In this document: positions 63,506-64,000 of the stretch, in pieces | Position numbering within the stretch: position 1 is the first letter of the stretch | Layout: each line of letters starts with the position of its first letter | The notes under the pieces: generated by a model | Told to the model about the DNA's origin: nothing | The model's database searches: none | The model's input: the letters and a program-made list of their open reading frames with translations, nothing else | Translations under genes and position numbers: made by a program | Source: JACMLX01 sp040384325 | GTDB lineage: Bacteria; Gemmatimonadota; Gemmatimonadetes; Gemmatimonadales; Gemmatimonadaceae | DNA length: 64,000 nt | Direction: 5' to 3' | Assembly: GCA_040384325.1 (NCBI GenBank) | Contig: JAZKJL010000002.1 | Span: forward strand, 248,001 to 312,000

Positions 63506-64000
63506 TGCTCACCGTCCTCGCGTTCGCCATGGTCATCGTCTTCATGACGCTGATCATGACCCGGCGAATGGCGCCGCTGACCGCGCTGATCCTGGTGCCG
63601 ATCGCGTTCGGCGTGCTGGGAGGTTTCGCCGGGTCGCTGGGTGCGATGATGCTCGCCGGCGTGATCAAGATTGCGCCAACCGGCATCATGCTGATGTTCG
63701 CGATCCTCTACTTCGCGATCATGATCGACGCCGGCTTGTTCGAGCCGGTGGTGTCGATGCTGGTGCGCGTGGTGGATGGTGATCCGGTGCGGGTGGTGGT
63801 CGGCACCGCGGTGCTGGCCCTGGTGGTGTCACTCGACGGCGATGGCAGCACCACCTACATGATCACCGCGGCCGCCATGCTGCCGCTCTACCGTCGCCTT
63901 GGCATCCGCCCGCTGGTGCTGGCCTGCGTGACGATGCTGGCCGGTGGCGTGATGAACATCCTGCCGTGGGGCGGCCCCACCGCGCGCGCGGCCTCGGCGC
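63505..64000 (+). CDS. CitMHS-type citrate/metal transporter (3' end outside window)
   Basis: The first 165 residues of a polytopic secondary transporter. Repeated hydrophobic segments, VSLDGDGSTTYMITAAAMLPLYRRLG and the NILPWGGPTARAAS motif are typical of CitMHS metal-citrate symporters. The start ATG lies inside the preceding TGA (TGATG). The gene is cut by the window edge. Confidence 0.87.
   Translation, partial: MLTVLAFAMVIVFMTLIMTRRMAPLTALILVPIAFGVLGGFAGSLGAMMLAGVIKIAPTGIMLMFAILYFAIMIDAGLFEPVVSMLVRVVDGDPVRVVVGTAVLALVVSLDGDGSTTYMITAAAMLPLYRRLGIRPLVLACVTMLAGGVMNILPWGGPTARAASA

Overview
The window is a chromosomal segment of a very GC-rich, densely packed, diderm bacterium. About 56 protein genes on both strands fill almost everything. 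No tRNA, rRNA, CRISPR array, phage or insertion sequence was seen. Diderm signs are an LPS-core-type kinase next to a family 9 (heptosyltransferase-type) glycosyltransferase, an outer-membrane beta-barrel candidate, and many exported proteins with an -AQ signal cleavage site. Quinone genes look like the late steps of the futalosine menaquinone pathway. Repeated ECF sigma/anti-sigma/toastrack modules and a GCAAAG-type palindromic repeat fit Gemmatimonadota best. The phylum assignment is an inference and was not tested.

Layout. 1-9.6 kb: end of guaB, an APC amino-acid permease, an NrnA-like DHH phosphoesterase, a NarL-type two-component pair, an orphan membrane protein, and an Mrp ATPase overlapping a MATE pump. 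9.6-13 kb (minus): ECF sigma factor, zinc-finger anti-sigma, bactofilin-like membrane protein and toastrack protein. 13-17.6 kb (plus): menG, UbiD, UbiA/MqnP, UbiX and a YfcE-like phosphodiesterase, interrupted by a palindromic repeat. 17.6-22.5 kb (minus): purD, mutM, a UvrC-like protein lacking the C-terminal nuclease half, and cardiolipin synthase, all overlapping. 22.5-24 kb: divergent TetR/SDR pair whose promoters and operators are interleaved.

24-32.4 kb: M48 protease, a cystathionine gamma-synthase/lyase, an HD-GYP response regulator, an AMP-ligase-like protein with a damaged P-loop and no C-terminal lysine motif, then glmM-glmS. 32.5-35.1 kb (minus): a second ECF sigma/anti-sigma/toastrack module plus an exported protein. 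35.2-39.6 kb: SnoaL-like protein, TetR with a 29-bp palindrome, an alpha/beta-hydrolase-glycosyltransferase fusion, and an MddA-like methyltransferase. 39.6-43.7 kb: a beta-propeller/GGDEF/EAL sensor. 43.7-49 kb: M20 peptidase, polyphosphate-glucokinase-like kinase, dtd, maf, family 9 glycosyltransferase and LPS-type kinase.

49-56.2 kb: trpE, a surface-antigen-like barrel, Nudix hydrolase, class C beta-lactamase-like hydrolase and a membrane-anchored AraC regulator. 56.2-62.9 kb (minus): the proteostasis cluster tig-clpP-clpX-lon-engB. 62.9-64 kb: DUF983 protein and a truncated CitMHS-type transporter. Start/stop overlaps of the ATGA or GTGA type occur throughout, so most clusters are probably translationally coupled operons. 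The most unusual features are the TetR/SDR promoter architecture, the hydrolase-glycosyltransferase fusion, the mutM/short-UvrC pair, the duplicated sigma/anti-sigma/toastrack modules and the degenerate AMP ligase.
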